In this document: positions 9,901-15,964 of the stretch, one piece after another | How positions within the stretch are numbered: the first letter of the stretch is position 1 | How the letters are laid out: each line of letters begins with the position of its first letter | Source of the DNA: a virus | IMG/VR virus record: IMGVR_UViG_3300027770_000278 | Span: 1 to 21,882 of that record | Reading direction: 5' to 3' (one strand) | DNA: 21,882 bases | Notes under the pieces: model-generated | Databases searched by the model: none | What the model was told of the DNA's origin: nothing | What the model saw: the letters and a program-made list of their open reading frames with translations, nothing else | Position numbers and translations under genes: made by a program

Positions 9901-10206
9901 ACAGTGGCACCATCATTAATGGCATATCAAGAGCAGACACCGATTGCGCCGACAGTTGCCAAGACGACAGTGCCTACTGAAGTCGCGATGCCTAACGACA
10001 CCGGTGTAAAACAATTTGTCGCATCAAAACAAGAAAAGGTCGGCGCAGAAGAAGCCGGGAGTGCCGCTGGACCAACTGTTATCAATGCCCCACAAAATAG
10101 TACGGTGAATAATTCTCAAGCTGCTTCTAATAAGAATGTTAGAGAAAAACCAGCATGCCCATCCAATACATTTGCAAACATTTACAATAAACTAGTTTGG
10201 GTTTAG
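6976..10206 (+). CDS. Large virion protein with GH19 lysozyme and M15 peptidase domains (candidate tape measure/tail lysin)
   Basis: Domains in order over 1076 residues. Residues 1-180 are a charged coiled coil. Residues 255-310 are a Gly/Arg/Pro-rich linker with RGPS repeats. Residues 330-395 are a Gly/Ala-rich hydrophobic stretch ending LGKAALPLTIAMAAFNGYQG, possibly membrane-active. Residues 520-745 are a GH19 chitinase/lysozyme domain (AKESG with catalytic-type E550; YRGRGFIQLTG at 622-632). Residues 775-910 are an M15 D,D-carboxypeptidase-like domain with zinc ligands H851, D858 and H901/H903 (SQHTEGKAVD; GHIH). A low-complexity tail follows. It probably cuts glycan strands and peptide cross-links during DNA entry. 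Its place after gp26 and a small chaperone-like gene suggests it also acts as tape measure; that is inference. Its stop overlaps the convergent glycosyltransferase stop. Confidence 0.82.
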   Translation: MPKTNKSLAKLIDIVNKNSSSNLKNVESISNDISSLKDLLIEDRALNAKLRKQRSSENKNAKILSDDLDEIRSKRNKIDSEIASLLNEEKTLQKNQQKADKKKEDEDSTYYSKLGDKELQSGNLVSGLLFSFLGRNEKNQEEIEKENKQADSDERRKRLDYLENEKNDNAKERQSRVNEFKKQTKTKSPVNTTVATPEKTKVTPDPGVVDQKYSQRDAEIISPSPIVIQNIIDPVTVEISKISEKCLSDLAKVFASSGGSGSGSGFDIPDFDMPDRRGKPNTGRGRGRGPSRGPSRGPSRGPTGRLGVPRVGGSPGFFAKGLGYLSKIPGVTRLAGILPGLAGAGAAGAGVAGAGAAGAAKLGAGGALKVGARLLGKAALPLTIAMAAFNGYQGATDEGVNSTLSSREGRENEPITATERLRSGRSSILSGLTGGLIPAKAIADAFESPLGQLVEIFDPFTLLAKGLEKMLPGLDKLKDLAKNVGGVISDGFKGAAKFFGFTGNETVNPVDPLVMTAEKQKNADLLTEQMKKRGFNDKQIAAGLGVTAKESGLVSKSENLDYANTDNTRIRQLFGNRVAGKTDEELNTIKKDPEKMGETMYGKDTDIGKGMGNTEVGDGWKYRGRGFIQLTGKTNYAAASKAIFGDDTLVQNPDRANEPAIAAEISAWYLDKRGKDMAGKMGVDLAAASQEDVNRVMVSAVAGSEVKAGQGITGTEGLAKTDAYAKQFGGDTVNRFGAAGAAKPSMAAKAPFGAGGDSGGGGASDSFGEQAGGNYNAKQLSDSGLKLRGYGDVQAAGAYLDENLVNLSKQLPSIVDAEKIAGKPGEDPLEFVNISGLNDAYHKTLPYKSQHTEGKAVDFTLNRRPTKEEGEKLVALLKKKGFSKVIDEYNYPSGAATGNGHIHAEVAGTSSDKSSAPSAVAPAGAPPTPGAPEMVGKAPFGAGGDSGGGGASDSWGEPAGTVTPATKETAVGAVATVAPSLMAYQEQTPIAPTVAKTTVPTEVAMPNDTGVKQFVASKQEKVGAEEAGSAAGPTVINAPQNSTVNNSQAASNKNVREKPACPSNTFANIYNKLVWV
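7836..7883 (+). repeat. 12-base tandem repeat encoding RGPS
   Basis: Four units of CCGAGGTCCAAG in tandem, the last with a final-base change, encode repeated Arg-Gly-Pro-Ser in the linker of the large hydrolase. Copy number is likely to vary by slippage without breaking the frame. Confidence 0.9.
9219..9263 (+). repeat. 45-base perfect direct repeat, copy 1 (before the M15 domain)
   Basis: Identical to 9783..9827. Encodes KAPFGAGGDSGGGGA at about residues 749-763. The copies are 564 bases (188 codons) apart and bracket the M15 domain. Similarity continues imperfectly for about 20 further bases. Confidence 0.95.
9783..9827 (+). repeat. 45-base perfect direct repeat, copy 2 (after the M15 domain)
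   Basis: Identical to 9219..9263. Encodes the same Gly-rich linker at about residues 937-951. Recombination between the copies would remove 188 codons in frame. Confidence 0.95.
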
Positions 10207-11543
10207 AAGAAAGCGTCTAATGTTGCTTTAGGTATAAGGCGATCGATGAAACCGAAATGTCCGCACCAAATGTCATCGATCGTCTCTTTAACTTTTGTAT
10301 TTGTAAGTGAGTCAAAATCTTGATTGGGTGCAGCCACAAGGGATAAGTATGCCTTTGCTACCTCAGTTCTCGAGAATAAAGTGTCAACTAGTGTGTAATT
10401 TGTTTCGACAATCTTCATGTAATCTTTCTCAGACATCTTCATAAAGCCTTTGATATATTCTGCAAAAGACCTTGGTGTTGCGTCATAAGGTATCATAAGA
10501 TAATTTTCATTTGGGCGAATAATATCAGAGATCCCTTCTAAATTATCAGAAACACCTAAATTTCTTGCAATAGGAACAACACCAACACGCATTGCATCTA
10601 CAATTACTCTATTGAAATGTGATCCATATGTTCTAGACCATGACGTATCTATTAGAAATTTAGATTCAGAAAGAATAGAATCTCGGGTCTCTTCAGAAAT
10701 GAAACCTTTATATTCCATTCCATTATCTAGAGCATTATCCCAAATCCTATTACCCATCCATTCTGGTTTAGCATCTGGATCACGATCCGGTGTACAAAAA
10801 TACTCTTCCTTACATTTATCCTTTGAAGTCATGTATGCACGTTCAATACCATCACCTGCAATAATTACTTTCGCATATGAAGACATATGCGGAATAGCTG
10901 CAACTAAATCGTCAACTCTTTTCCATCGTTTAAAAGTTTGAAGTGATAGAAGCTGATTCTTTCTTGAAGAGAATGATACACCAGTTCTTTCGATGCTCTT
11001 CTGTGGATTAACAATCAGAGCTCTTGGAATTTCCATATTTTTAGCAGAGAGAAATGCGCTAGGGTGCACACAAGCTAATCCTGAAATATGATCTTTTAAT
11101 TTAAAAATCCAGGGATAATATTTAAGGAGATTACCGTCATGCACAATCACGATTTGTTTCACTCTAGTATCCAAATTTGTGATCATCTTAACCCATTCGG
11201 TCTCGCCGATTGTTTCTTCACATTTAAAACCAAAAATAGATTCCCAAATAACTAGATCACAGGTATTTGCTTCTTTCACGAAGGAATCGATATATTCAGA
11301 AGAAAGAAATGGGGCATAAGGAACACCCCATCCGGATCCTTGATGGATAGGAAAACCAGATCCTTCTCCTGTTGTGTAATCACTCAGATCTTTTGTACGT
11401 TTACCAGGAGCTGTCTTCGACGCCTTAACACAAACAAGACTAACTTCATGGCCCAGATCTTTGAATCCGGCCATGAGCTGTTCTGTGTGATTGACGATCC
11501 CACCATAATTATTGAAGTCATGAACGACACATAGGATTTTCAT
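10203..11543 (-). CDS. GT-B glycosyltransferase, likely a DNA-base glycosyltransferase
   Basis: This 446-residue protein has a GT-B, GT4-like layout. An N-terminal Rossmann half starts MKILCVVHDFNNYGGIVNHT, with the Gly-rich loop and GHEVSLVCVK strand that also open T4 alpha-glucosyltransferase. VKQIVIVHDGN lies mid-protein. The C-terminal half holds AKVIIAGDG, LIDTSWSRTYGSHFNRVIVD and AMRVGVVPIA, the usual nucleotide-sugar binding region. It starts 8 bases after the TET/JBP-like gene, with its AAGGA ribosome-binding site overlapping that gene's stop, so the two are one operon. The inferred job is adding a sugar to the hydroxymethyl base made by the neighbour. The sugar and base are unknown; a cell-surface glycan target is the main alternative. 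It ends convergent with the large tail hydrolase. Confidence 0.82.
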   Translation of the reverse strand: MKILCVVHDFNNYGGIVNHTEQLMAGFKDLGHEVSLVCVKASKTAPGKRTKDLSDYTTGEGSGFPIHQGSGWGVPYAPFLSSEYIDSFVKEANTCDLVIWESIFGFKCEETIGETEWVKMITNLDTRVKQIVIVHDGNLLKYYPWIFKLKDHISGLACVHPSAFLSAKNMEIPRALIVNPQKSIERTGVSFSSRKNQLLSLQTFKRWKRVDDLVAAIPHMSSYAKVIIAGDGIERAYMTSKDKCKEEYFCTPDRDPDAKPEWMGNRIWDNALDNGMEYKGFISEETRDSILSESKFLIDTSWSRTYGSHFNRVIVDAMRVGVVPIARNLGVSDNLEGISDIIRPNENYLMIPYDATPRSFAEYIKGFMKMSEKDYMKIVETNYTLVDTLFSRTEVAKAYLSLVAAPNQDFDSLTNTKVKETIDDIWCGHFGFIDRLIPKATLDAFF

Positions 11544-11551
11544 AATAGTCC

Positions 11552-12862
11552 TTAAATATCCAGAACTGCGGTCTTATTACCATAAATTGTATCTTCAATT
11601 TCAGCAGCATATTCGTGTAATCCGTTATCTACCAGATACTTGTACCAATTTTCACTTTCCCACATGCCTGCAGAAACACCGTTCCATCGATCATACCATA
11701 ATGGATGGTTTTTATTTGTCCGACGATATTCGACGAAATTAAATCTAGTGTCTTCATAAAGCTTAGATCTACAATCTAACATCTTTTCACGCATATAACA
11801 AACAATTGAGATTCGTTCATGTAAACCAGATTCAGAAGAGATAGGTGTATTCCCATGAATCGAATGAATATCCATTGCTAAGAAATCACCAGGCTTTACA
11901 GAGATAGCGATGCGATACTCCGGGAAGATTAGATAACATCCATCCCAATCCACACCATTATAGGTTGTTGATAAGTTTCCGAATCCACCTCGAAAATCTC
12001 CCGCATCCCTATGCGCAGCAGTACGATAATTCTTATTAACAGTTACTGTGGTGTAATTTGAATTACCAATTCTGAATGCTGGATCAATATGATCCATAGC
12101 AGCTTTCTGAACTTCATATCTGCCAGGAACCAACTCTTTGAATTGTTCTGATACAGCTTCAATGAAGGGAATAGCTTTTTCAAATTTGTCTTTATTATTG
12201 GCAGTGTAAGAAGTTAATCTACAGTACGGAATACGTGGATATTTGTCGAAAGAACCAGCAATCCCAGAAAGAACTGGATTAGCATAAGAAGTATCTGAGA
12301 TCCAATCATTAATAATTTCTACCTCTTTGATCCGTTCTTCGTATGAGAGTTTAGTAGTCTTCTGTACCCATGAATCGAAGTCGAAATCGGCAGGTCGTTT
12401 AAGTGTTAACCAGACCCTTCCTCTGGCAGAAACTTCTTCTGGATTCTTTTTAGATTTCGTGTAAGCTGTTTCGATAGGATCTTCAGAAGTAACTGTATTC
12501 ATTGACCCAGAAAGAACATCAATCAAAGATTCTTGAAGAGTGGTCACCCAATCTCTTCCTGTAGAGCGATCTGTTCTTGGTCCTGCGGCAAGACCACGAT
12601 TTTGTGATTCACCAGCTGCTTCTTTTAATCCTTCATAAGCCATCCGAACTAGTTCTGGGGAAAATACAGCCTTCCTGAATTTAAGAAGTAAATTGTGTTC
12701 TCCGTTTGTGACGGGATTACCTTCAGAATCGATCAGTTTATCTAATGGCTTATACACATCACATTCTTCTGTGATCACATAATCGTAATGACTCTCATCA
12801 AGGAACTGACCCAACAGATTCTCACACGGATATTTTTTCTCTAAATATTTAATGTCAATCAT
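11552..12862 (-). CDS. TET/JBP-family 2-oxoglutarate/Fe(II) dioxygenase (DNA base hydroxylase)
   Basis: The C-terminal half (about residues 270-365 of 436) carries the TET/JBP signature: VNKNYRTAAHRDAGDFRGGF with iron ligands H284 and D286, then a strand and KPGDFLAMDIHSIHGN with distal H333 or H336, then HERISIVCYM with R350 to bind 2-oxoglutarate. D286-to-His and His-to-Arg spacings resemble those of JBP1. Known family members hydroxylate 5-methylcytosine (TET, including phage forms) or thymine (JBP) in DNA. Residues 1-230 are not recognised and may bind DNA. The gene has its own promoter at 12877..12905 and a short leader with GAGG. It heads an operon with a glycosyltransferase. No cytosine methyltransferase is in the window, so the target base is undecided. 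Confidence 0.87.
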   Translation of the reverse strand: MIDIKYLEKKYPCENLLGQFLDESHYDYVITEECDVYKPLDKLIDSEGNPVTNGEHNLLLKFRKAVFSPELVRMAYEGLKEAAGESQNRGLAAGPRTDRSTGRDWVTTLQESLIDVLSGSMNTVTSEDPIETAYTKSKKNPEEVSARGRVWLTLKRPADFDFDSWVQKTTKLSYEERIKEVEIINDWISDTSYANPVLSGIAGSFDKYPRIPYCRLTSYTANNKDKFEKAIPFIEAVSEQFKELVPGRYEVQKAAMDHIDPAFRIGNSNYTTVTVNKNYRTAAHRDAGDFRGGFGNLSTTYNGVDWDGCYLIFPEYRIAISVKPGDFLAMDIHSIHGNTPISSESGLHERISIVCYMREKMLDCRSKLYEDTRFNFVEYRRTNKNHPLWYDRWNGVSAGMWESENWYKYLVDNGLHEYAAEIEDTIYGNKTAVLDI

Positions 12863-12876
12863 TATGCCTCAATTAT

Positions 12877-12905
12877 ATTATACCTTAAAAATGTTTGTGT
12901 GGCAA
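12877..12905 (-). promoter_or_regulatory. Sigma70-type promoter of the TET-glycosyltransferase operon
   Basis: Minus strand: TTGCCA, 17 bases, TATAAT, with AAGG just before the -10. The ATG is 14 bases beyond TATAAT. The -35 lies inside the 3' arm of the terminator hairpin at 12896..12923. A second overlapping TATAAT lies 5 bases closer to the gene. Confidence 0.82.
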
Positions 12906-12923
12906 GCTTAAACTCACCACACA
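12896..12923 (-). terminator. Rho-independent terminator after the exported repeat protein
   Basis: Minus strand: TGTGTGGTGAG pairs with CTTGCCACACA (11 pairs, two of them G-U) around a 6-base loop, followed by AACATTTTT. It lies 27 bases after the stop at 12951 and overlaps the next promoter. Confidence 0.65.
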
Positions 12924-12950
12924 TACAGTTATTTAGATTCCGAAAATACA

Positions 12951-13463
12951 TCAATCAATTTCTGGAATTTCCCAGTCGCCGGATTCAGTTTTGCATTTAG
13001 TGATTTTCGCTTTCTTTTCTTCGCCATCAATAGTCACTTTAATATCAAAATCTTTGCATTGAATCTTCTGATCTTTCTGATCTTGATACACAATCACTTT
13101 ATCTTTATTCTTAGTAGATCTGCCAATCGCGAATCCTAAAATACCAACTCCTAAACCAATAGCAGTCGCAGCACCAGTAGAAATTCCTCGTCCTGAACGA
13201 TTGTAGTTATTGTAAACAGGATATCTGTTATAATTGTTATACACAGGATATCTGTTATAATTGTTATACACAGGATATCTGTTATAATTGGGACGATTAT
13301 TATAATGTTGAGTTGGATACCTGTCTCTACTTGGACGATTGTATTGAGTGGGATACCTGTGTTGATGATTATTATTATTTGAAGGAAATCTGCGCCAGCC
13401 TTCTGCGAAAAGATTACACGCAAATACCAACAGTAAACTACAACTTAGAAGCTTCTTGAACAT
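12951..13463 (-). CDS. Exported Tyr/Asn/Arg-rich repeat protein with glycine-zipper segment
   Basis: The 170-residue product begins with a clear signal peptide (MFKKLLSCSLLLVFACNLFA), probably cleaved after NLFA; lipidation at the internal FAC cysteine is less likely. Residues 25-90 are a polar region rich in Asn, Tyr, Arg and Pro with three tandem 9-residue units (YNRYPVYNN). Then comes a glycine-zipper membrane-like segment (GAATAIGLGVGILGFAIG) and a charged C-terminal domain with two cysteines. I do not recognise the family; the layout resembles bacterial envelope proteins with a Gly-zipper. It is the last gene of a four-gene early unit, overlaps the upstream gene by 26 bases, and has an AAGGAAG ribosome-binding site. 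Action on the host envelope, such as superinfection exclusion, is a guess. Confidence 0.85.
   Translation of the reverse strand: MFKKLLSCSLLLVFACNLFAEGWRRFPSNNNNHQHRYPTQYNRPSRDRYPTQHYNNRPNYNRYPVYNNYNRYPVYNNYNRYPVYNNYNRSGRGISTGAATAIGLGVGILGFAIGRSTKNKDKVIVYQDQKDQKIQCKDFDIKVTIDGEEKKAKITKCKTESGDWEIPEID
13216..13293 (-). repeat. 27-base tandem repeats encoding YNRYPVYNN
   Basis: Units start at 13216, 13243 and 13270 and are nearly identical over 27 bases; the third is incomplete. They encode the 9-residue repeats of the exported protein and keep the frame when copy number changes. Confidence 0.9.
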
Positions 13464-13755
13464 AATTTTGTACTTCCTTTTTGGTCAGAATCGTCACATC
13501 CAAAATATTTTCTACTAGAAAAGATCTGTATGCCATCTTATTTAGGTCGAATGCAGAAATGATATAAGAATTTTGTGAACGAACCTTATCTGTTTTCTTT
13601 TCATACACAGGCATTAATGCTGGATTAGATGTACAAGTCATCACCCTGATGGCACCATCTTTTTTAACAAAGGATACTACACAAACATTTTCAGCCAAGT
13701 TCTTAACGATCGTGTTTCTGTACGCAATCATTTCTTCTACAGTATTAAATTTCAT
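13438..13755 (-). CDS. Small DUF2693-like phage protein
   Basis: I place the start at the ATG at 13755 (105 residues, MKFNTVEEMIAYRN), preceded by GAGGAAGG at good spacing; the longer frame would begin with GTG inside that ribosome-binding site. The middle (VCVVSFVKKDGAIRVMTCTS followed by NPALMP) matches the pattern I associate with DUF2693: a hydrophobic strand, K-K-D-G, R-V-M, T-x-N-P. These are small phage proteins of unknown role. The start overlaps the DUF3310-like gene's end by 11 bases and the 3' end overlaps the exported repeat protein, so all are co-translated. Confidence 0.72.
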   Translation of the reverse strand: MKFNTVEEMIAYRNTIVKNLAENVCVVSFVKKDGAIRVMTCTSNPALMPVYEKKTDKVRSQNSYIISAFDLNKMAYRSFLVENILDVTILTKKEVQNYVQEASKL

Positions 13756-14065
13756 TGATACCTTCCTCACATTCTGTCAATAATTGGCTTTTGTTTTTTT
13801 CTGACGAATTCTTATGATTTAAATGAATTAGAAGAATAATATTATGCACAGCTTTATATAAATCTTTCTGATTCCTGCCGTCTTTCTTACCGTATCTTGC
13901 AAGATACTCGATTGCATTAGAAATAAATGCACCTTCGCCGTGACCGATTGACAGAATCAAATCGTTTACTTGTAAGTTATTTCCGGAAGCATAATGCTGA
14001 TTATATGTGGATCCGATATACTTCTCAATATCTTTAAGAATCTCTGTTTCATTATATTTAAACAT
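13745..14065 (-). CDS. DUF3310-like (SaV-like) phage protein
   Basis: The 106-residue product contains HYASGNNLQVNDLILSIGHG, then GAFISNAIEYLARYGKKDG and DLYKAVHNIILLIHL, which fits DUF3310 (HY-x-G-x-x-Q-V-x-D, N-A-x-x-Y-L-x-R-x-G-K-K-D). This is a widespread helical phage family sometimes labelled as nucleotide-kinase-like, without proven activity. The ATG has AAAGGA at 7-8 bases. It overlaps the upstream membrane-protein gene by 8 bases and the downstream gene by 11. Confidence 0.8.
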   Translation of the reverse strand: MFKYNETEILKDIEKYIGSTYNQHYASGNNLQVNDLILSIGHGEGAFISNAIEYLARYGKKDGRNQKDLYKAVHNIILLIHLNHKNSSEKNKSQLLTECEEGINEI

Positions 14066-14276
14066 TCGCGATTCCTTTTAAGTGGATCCGCTCATCTTGA
14101 TAATGTCCTTTCCAGGAACGAACCCAAGCAGGTACAGAATGAATAGCCGAATTTTGAATCGCCTCGGCTTCGACGAAAAATTTGCCAATCCAGTAAAATG
14201 TGGTATAATTTGTGGTGATACCTACAATTACATGCACGATAAAAAACGCTGACAGAAAACCAGTAAAAATATTCAT
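14058..14276 (-). CDS. Small membrane protein, first gene of an early unit
   Basis: This 72-residue protein has one strong N-terminal membrane helix (MNIFTGFLSAFFIVHVIVGI), then an aromatic stretch and a charged C-terminal half (VRSWKGHYQDERIHLKGIAN). The family is not recognised. Its ATG lies 8 bases after the TATAAT of the promoter at 14285..14313 with no ribosome-binding site, so it should be read from a leaderless message. Three further genes follow in overlap. A role at the host inner membrane is likely from the helix alone. Confidence 0.7.
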   Translation of the reverse strand: MNIFTGFLSAFFIVHVIVGITTNYTTFYWIGKFFVEAEAIQNSAIHSVPAWVRSWKGHYQDERIHLKGIANV

Positions 14277-14284
14277 ATACTATT

Positions 14285-14313
14285 ATTATACCTTTTCCAC
14301 ACAATTATGTCAA
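14285..14313 (-). promoter_or_regulatory. Consensus sigma70-type early promoter
   Basis: Minus strand: perfect TTGACA, 17 bases, perfect TATAAT, with AAGG before the -10 and an A-rich tract upstream of the -35. The next ATG is 8 bases after TATAAT. Confidence 0.92.
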
Positions 14314-14333
14314 GATCTTTTTTTCAAATAATT

Positions 14334-14363
14334 TAGACTGGGGAGGCTGTCCTCCCCAGTCTA
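14334..14363 (-). terminator. Strong hairpin terminator after the secreted protein gene
   Basis: A perfect 13-base-pair stem (TAGACTGGGGAGG with its complement) and a 4-base loop, 7 bases after the stop at 14371. On the minus strand it is followed by AAATTATTTG, a weak U-tract, so it is a likely terminator though not a textbook one. It separates two early transcription units. Confidence 0.75.
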
Positions 14364-14370
14364 GTGGTTT

Positions 14371-15390
14371 CTAGAAAACAGGAATCGTAGTGAAATAAGA
14401 TTTCTCTTTATTGAATTTCAATCCAAATCCAGTTAATGATGGTCTTGTAGTTTTTACCCTAACAGAACCAATTTTCGATTTTGTTTGTGGGAACATTATA
14501 TCTAATGTTAATGAAGTTTGGCCTTTCGCAGGAATAGATAATTTATCCACATGAATCTGACTACCAAAATTATCATAGAATGTGAACGCTACTTCTTGTG
14601 GATAATTCAAATAATTAACTAGAGCAAGACCTGTTGAATATGGACCAGAATTATCGAATGGCAGCACAAACTCGTCCTTATTGGGAATAGAGCTTGAGAT
14701 AGTCGCTTCGAATAAATTGTTAGAGTATGTTGATTGTGCAACAACACCCGAACCATATACAGTCTTAATCTCCAGTGAACCAGTTTTCAAAGAATTCGGG
14801 TCAGACATAACAACATCAGTAGATCCATTTCCAGGAAGTCCTACAGAATATTCTGTCATATAATTACCATTAACAAAGAATGGATTATTCGTTCCTGAAG
14901 GATCATAAAACTTCAGAGTGACGAGACTCAACCAATTAGATGTGTTAGTTAATTTAACTGTTGTCGTCCAACCACCACCTGATGCAATATGCGGAATAGT
15001 TGGATCTGTTGAAGTGGTGAATGTTCTAGAATCAATTACTGTTAAATTAATCCCAAAAGAAACAGAATAGGCCGGTTGAAATGTTTGAGTAAATGTCACC
15101 GGAATATTATAATTTCCAACAGTTAAACTGTTTCTCACAATAGACATTCTAATAGCCTGGGTTGTTCCAGGTGGAAGATATCCTTGTACTGGCCAAATCA
15201 AAACCATCTGTTGATTCGATGGAATCACCGTGTTAAATGCGAATGAAGTCGAATTCGACGACAATGTCACGTCAGGAACAGCAACAATTGTGTCCGTTGC
15301 TAAATCGAAAGTCACATTCACGCTTGAAGGTGACAAACTGGGCTGTGCAAACAACCCGATACTAAACAAACTCAGTAAAACTAATTTCAT
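14371..15390 (-). CDS. Secreted Ig/BACON-like repeat protein of bacterial (acidobacterial) type
   Basis: The 339-residue protein has a short signal peptide (MKLVLLSLFSIGLFA, cleaved before QPSLSPSS). Residues 18-120 form an Ig/BACON-like domain (LSPSSVNVTFDL; GNYNIPVTFTQTF). Residues 130-339 carry IPHIASGGGWTTTVKLTNTS, PFDNSGPYSTGLALVNYLNY and a terminal YFTTIPVF. That combination (H-I-A-x-GGGW-T-T-x-x-L-x-N-T, F-D-N-x-G, ending T-x-x-P) recalls secreted proteins common in Acidobacteria. The gene has a strong AAGGAG ribosome-binding site and a hairpin terminator. It lies in an early or metabolic operon, not among virion genes. It was probably taken from a host; surface adhesion or masking is a guess. 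Confidence 0.78.
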   Translation of the reverse strand: MKLVLLSLFSIGLFAQPSLSPSSVNVTFDLATDTIVAVPDVTLSSNSTSFAFNTVIPSNQQMVLIWPVQGYLPPGTTQAIRMSIVRNSLTVGNYNIPVTFTQTFQPAYSVSFGINLTVIDSRTFTTSTDPTIPHIASGGGWTTTVKLTNTSNWLSLVTLKFYDPSGTNNPFFVNGNYMTEYSVGLPGNGSTDVVMSDPNSLKTGSLEIKTVYGSGVVAQSTYSNNLFEATISSSIPNKDEFVLPFDNSGPYSTGLALVNYLNYPQEVAFTFYDNFGSQIHVDKLSIPAKGQTSLTLDIMFPQTKSKIGSVRVKTTRPSLTGFGLKFNKEKSYFTTIPVF

Positions 15391-15414
15391 ATTTCTCCTT
15401 AATTGTAAATAAAT

Positions 15415-15942
15415 CTAAACTCCCCATAAATTATCTAAATCTTCTTTTTCTATTAGATCACCATTGGGGATTTCGTCACCATAAATTATATATGAGACTT
15501 TAGATTGTCTGAACATTTCTATTGTTCTTTTTTCGTGCTCATAATATATTGAGGTCTCACGTCTGAATGCGCCCAAATTCTTGGGCGACACAATAACATT
15601 AGTTATTCCAGATTGAATGATCCCTCTGGCACAATCTACACAAGGAAAATGAGAAACATACATTGTACAACCAGATATACATGTACCCATTCTTGCGGCA
15701 TTGTAGATAGCATTTCTTTCTGCATGTTCTGCCCAATAATATTTTTCTGGTCTTTCCCATTTGTGAGGATCTGATTCGTCGACTCCTCTAGGAAAACCAT
15801 TAAATCCTGTAGATCTAATTTCGTGTTCTTTCCCAACAATTATTGCCGAAGTCTTCGTCTTATCTTTCGATTTAATTGCAATAACATCAAGTAGCTCTAC
15901 AAAATATTTGTCCCAGGGCATAATACGCAAATCAATTCCCAT
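15415..15942 (-). CDS. cd: dCMP deaminase
   Basis: A zinc-dependent deaminase making dUMP from dCMP for dTMP synthesis. Numbered from the ATG at 15942 (175 residues), the zinc motif is YYWAEHAERNAIY with H73 and catalytic E75, and HFPCVDCARGII with C101 and C104. TGFNGFPRGVDESDP is the substrate-binding region typical of deoxycytidylate deaminases. The start is uncertain: an in-frame ATG at 15921 (MPWDKYFVELL) fits the usual family N-terminus, and a TATAAT overlaps the first ATG. No Shine-Dalgarno sequence favours either. In T4-like phages this enzyme adjusts the dCTP/dTTP balance, which also matters if bases are modified. Confidence 0.93.
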   Translation of the reverse strand: MGIDLRIMPWDKYFVELLDVIAIKSKDKTKTSAIIVGKEHEIRSTGFNGFPRGVDESDPHKWERPEKYYWAEHAERNAIYNAARMGTCISGCTMYVSHFPCVDCARGIIQSGITNVIVSPKNLGAFRRETSIYYEHEKRTIEMFRQSKVSYIIYGDEIPNGDLIEKEDLDNLWGV

Positions 15943-15964
15943 TATACAGGTTTACCTTTTCCTT

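Noticed and set aside
13756-13770. GTG start that lengthens the DUF2693-like gene by five residues
   Set aside because: These bases contain the GAGGAAGG ribosome-binding site that serves the ATG at 13755.
15941-15946. TATAAT as promoter of dCMP deaminase
   Set aside because: It overlaps the first ATG and has no -35 at 17 bases, unlike the six clear promoters. It could matter only if the start at 15921 is used.
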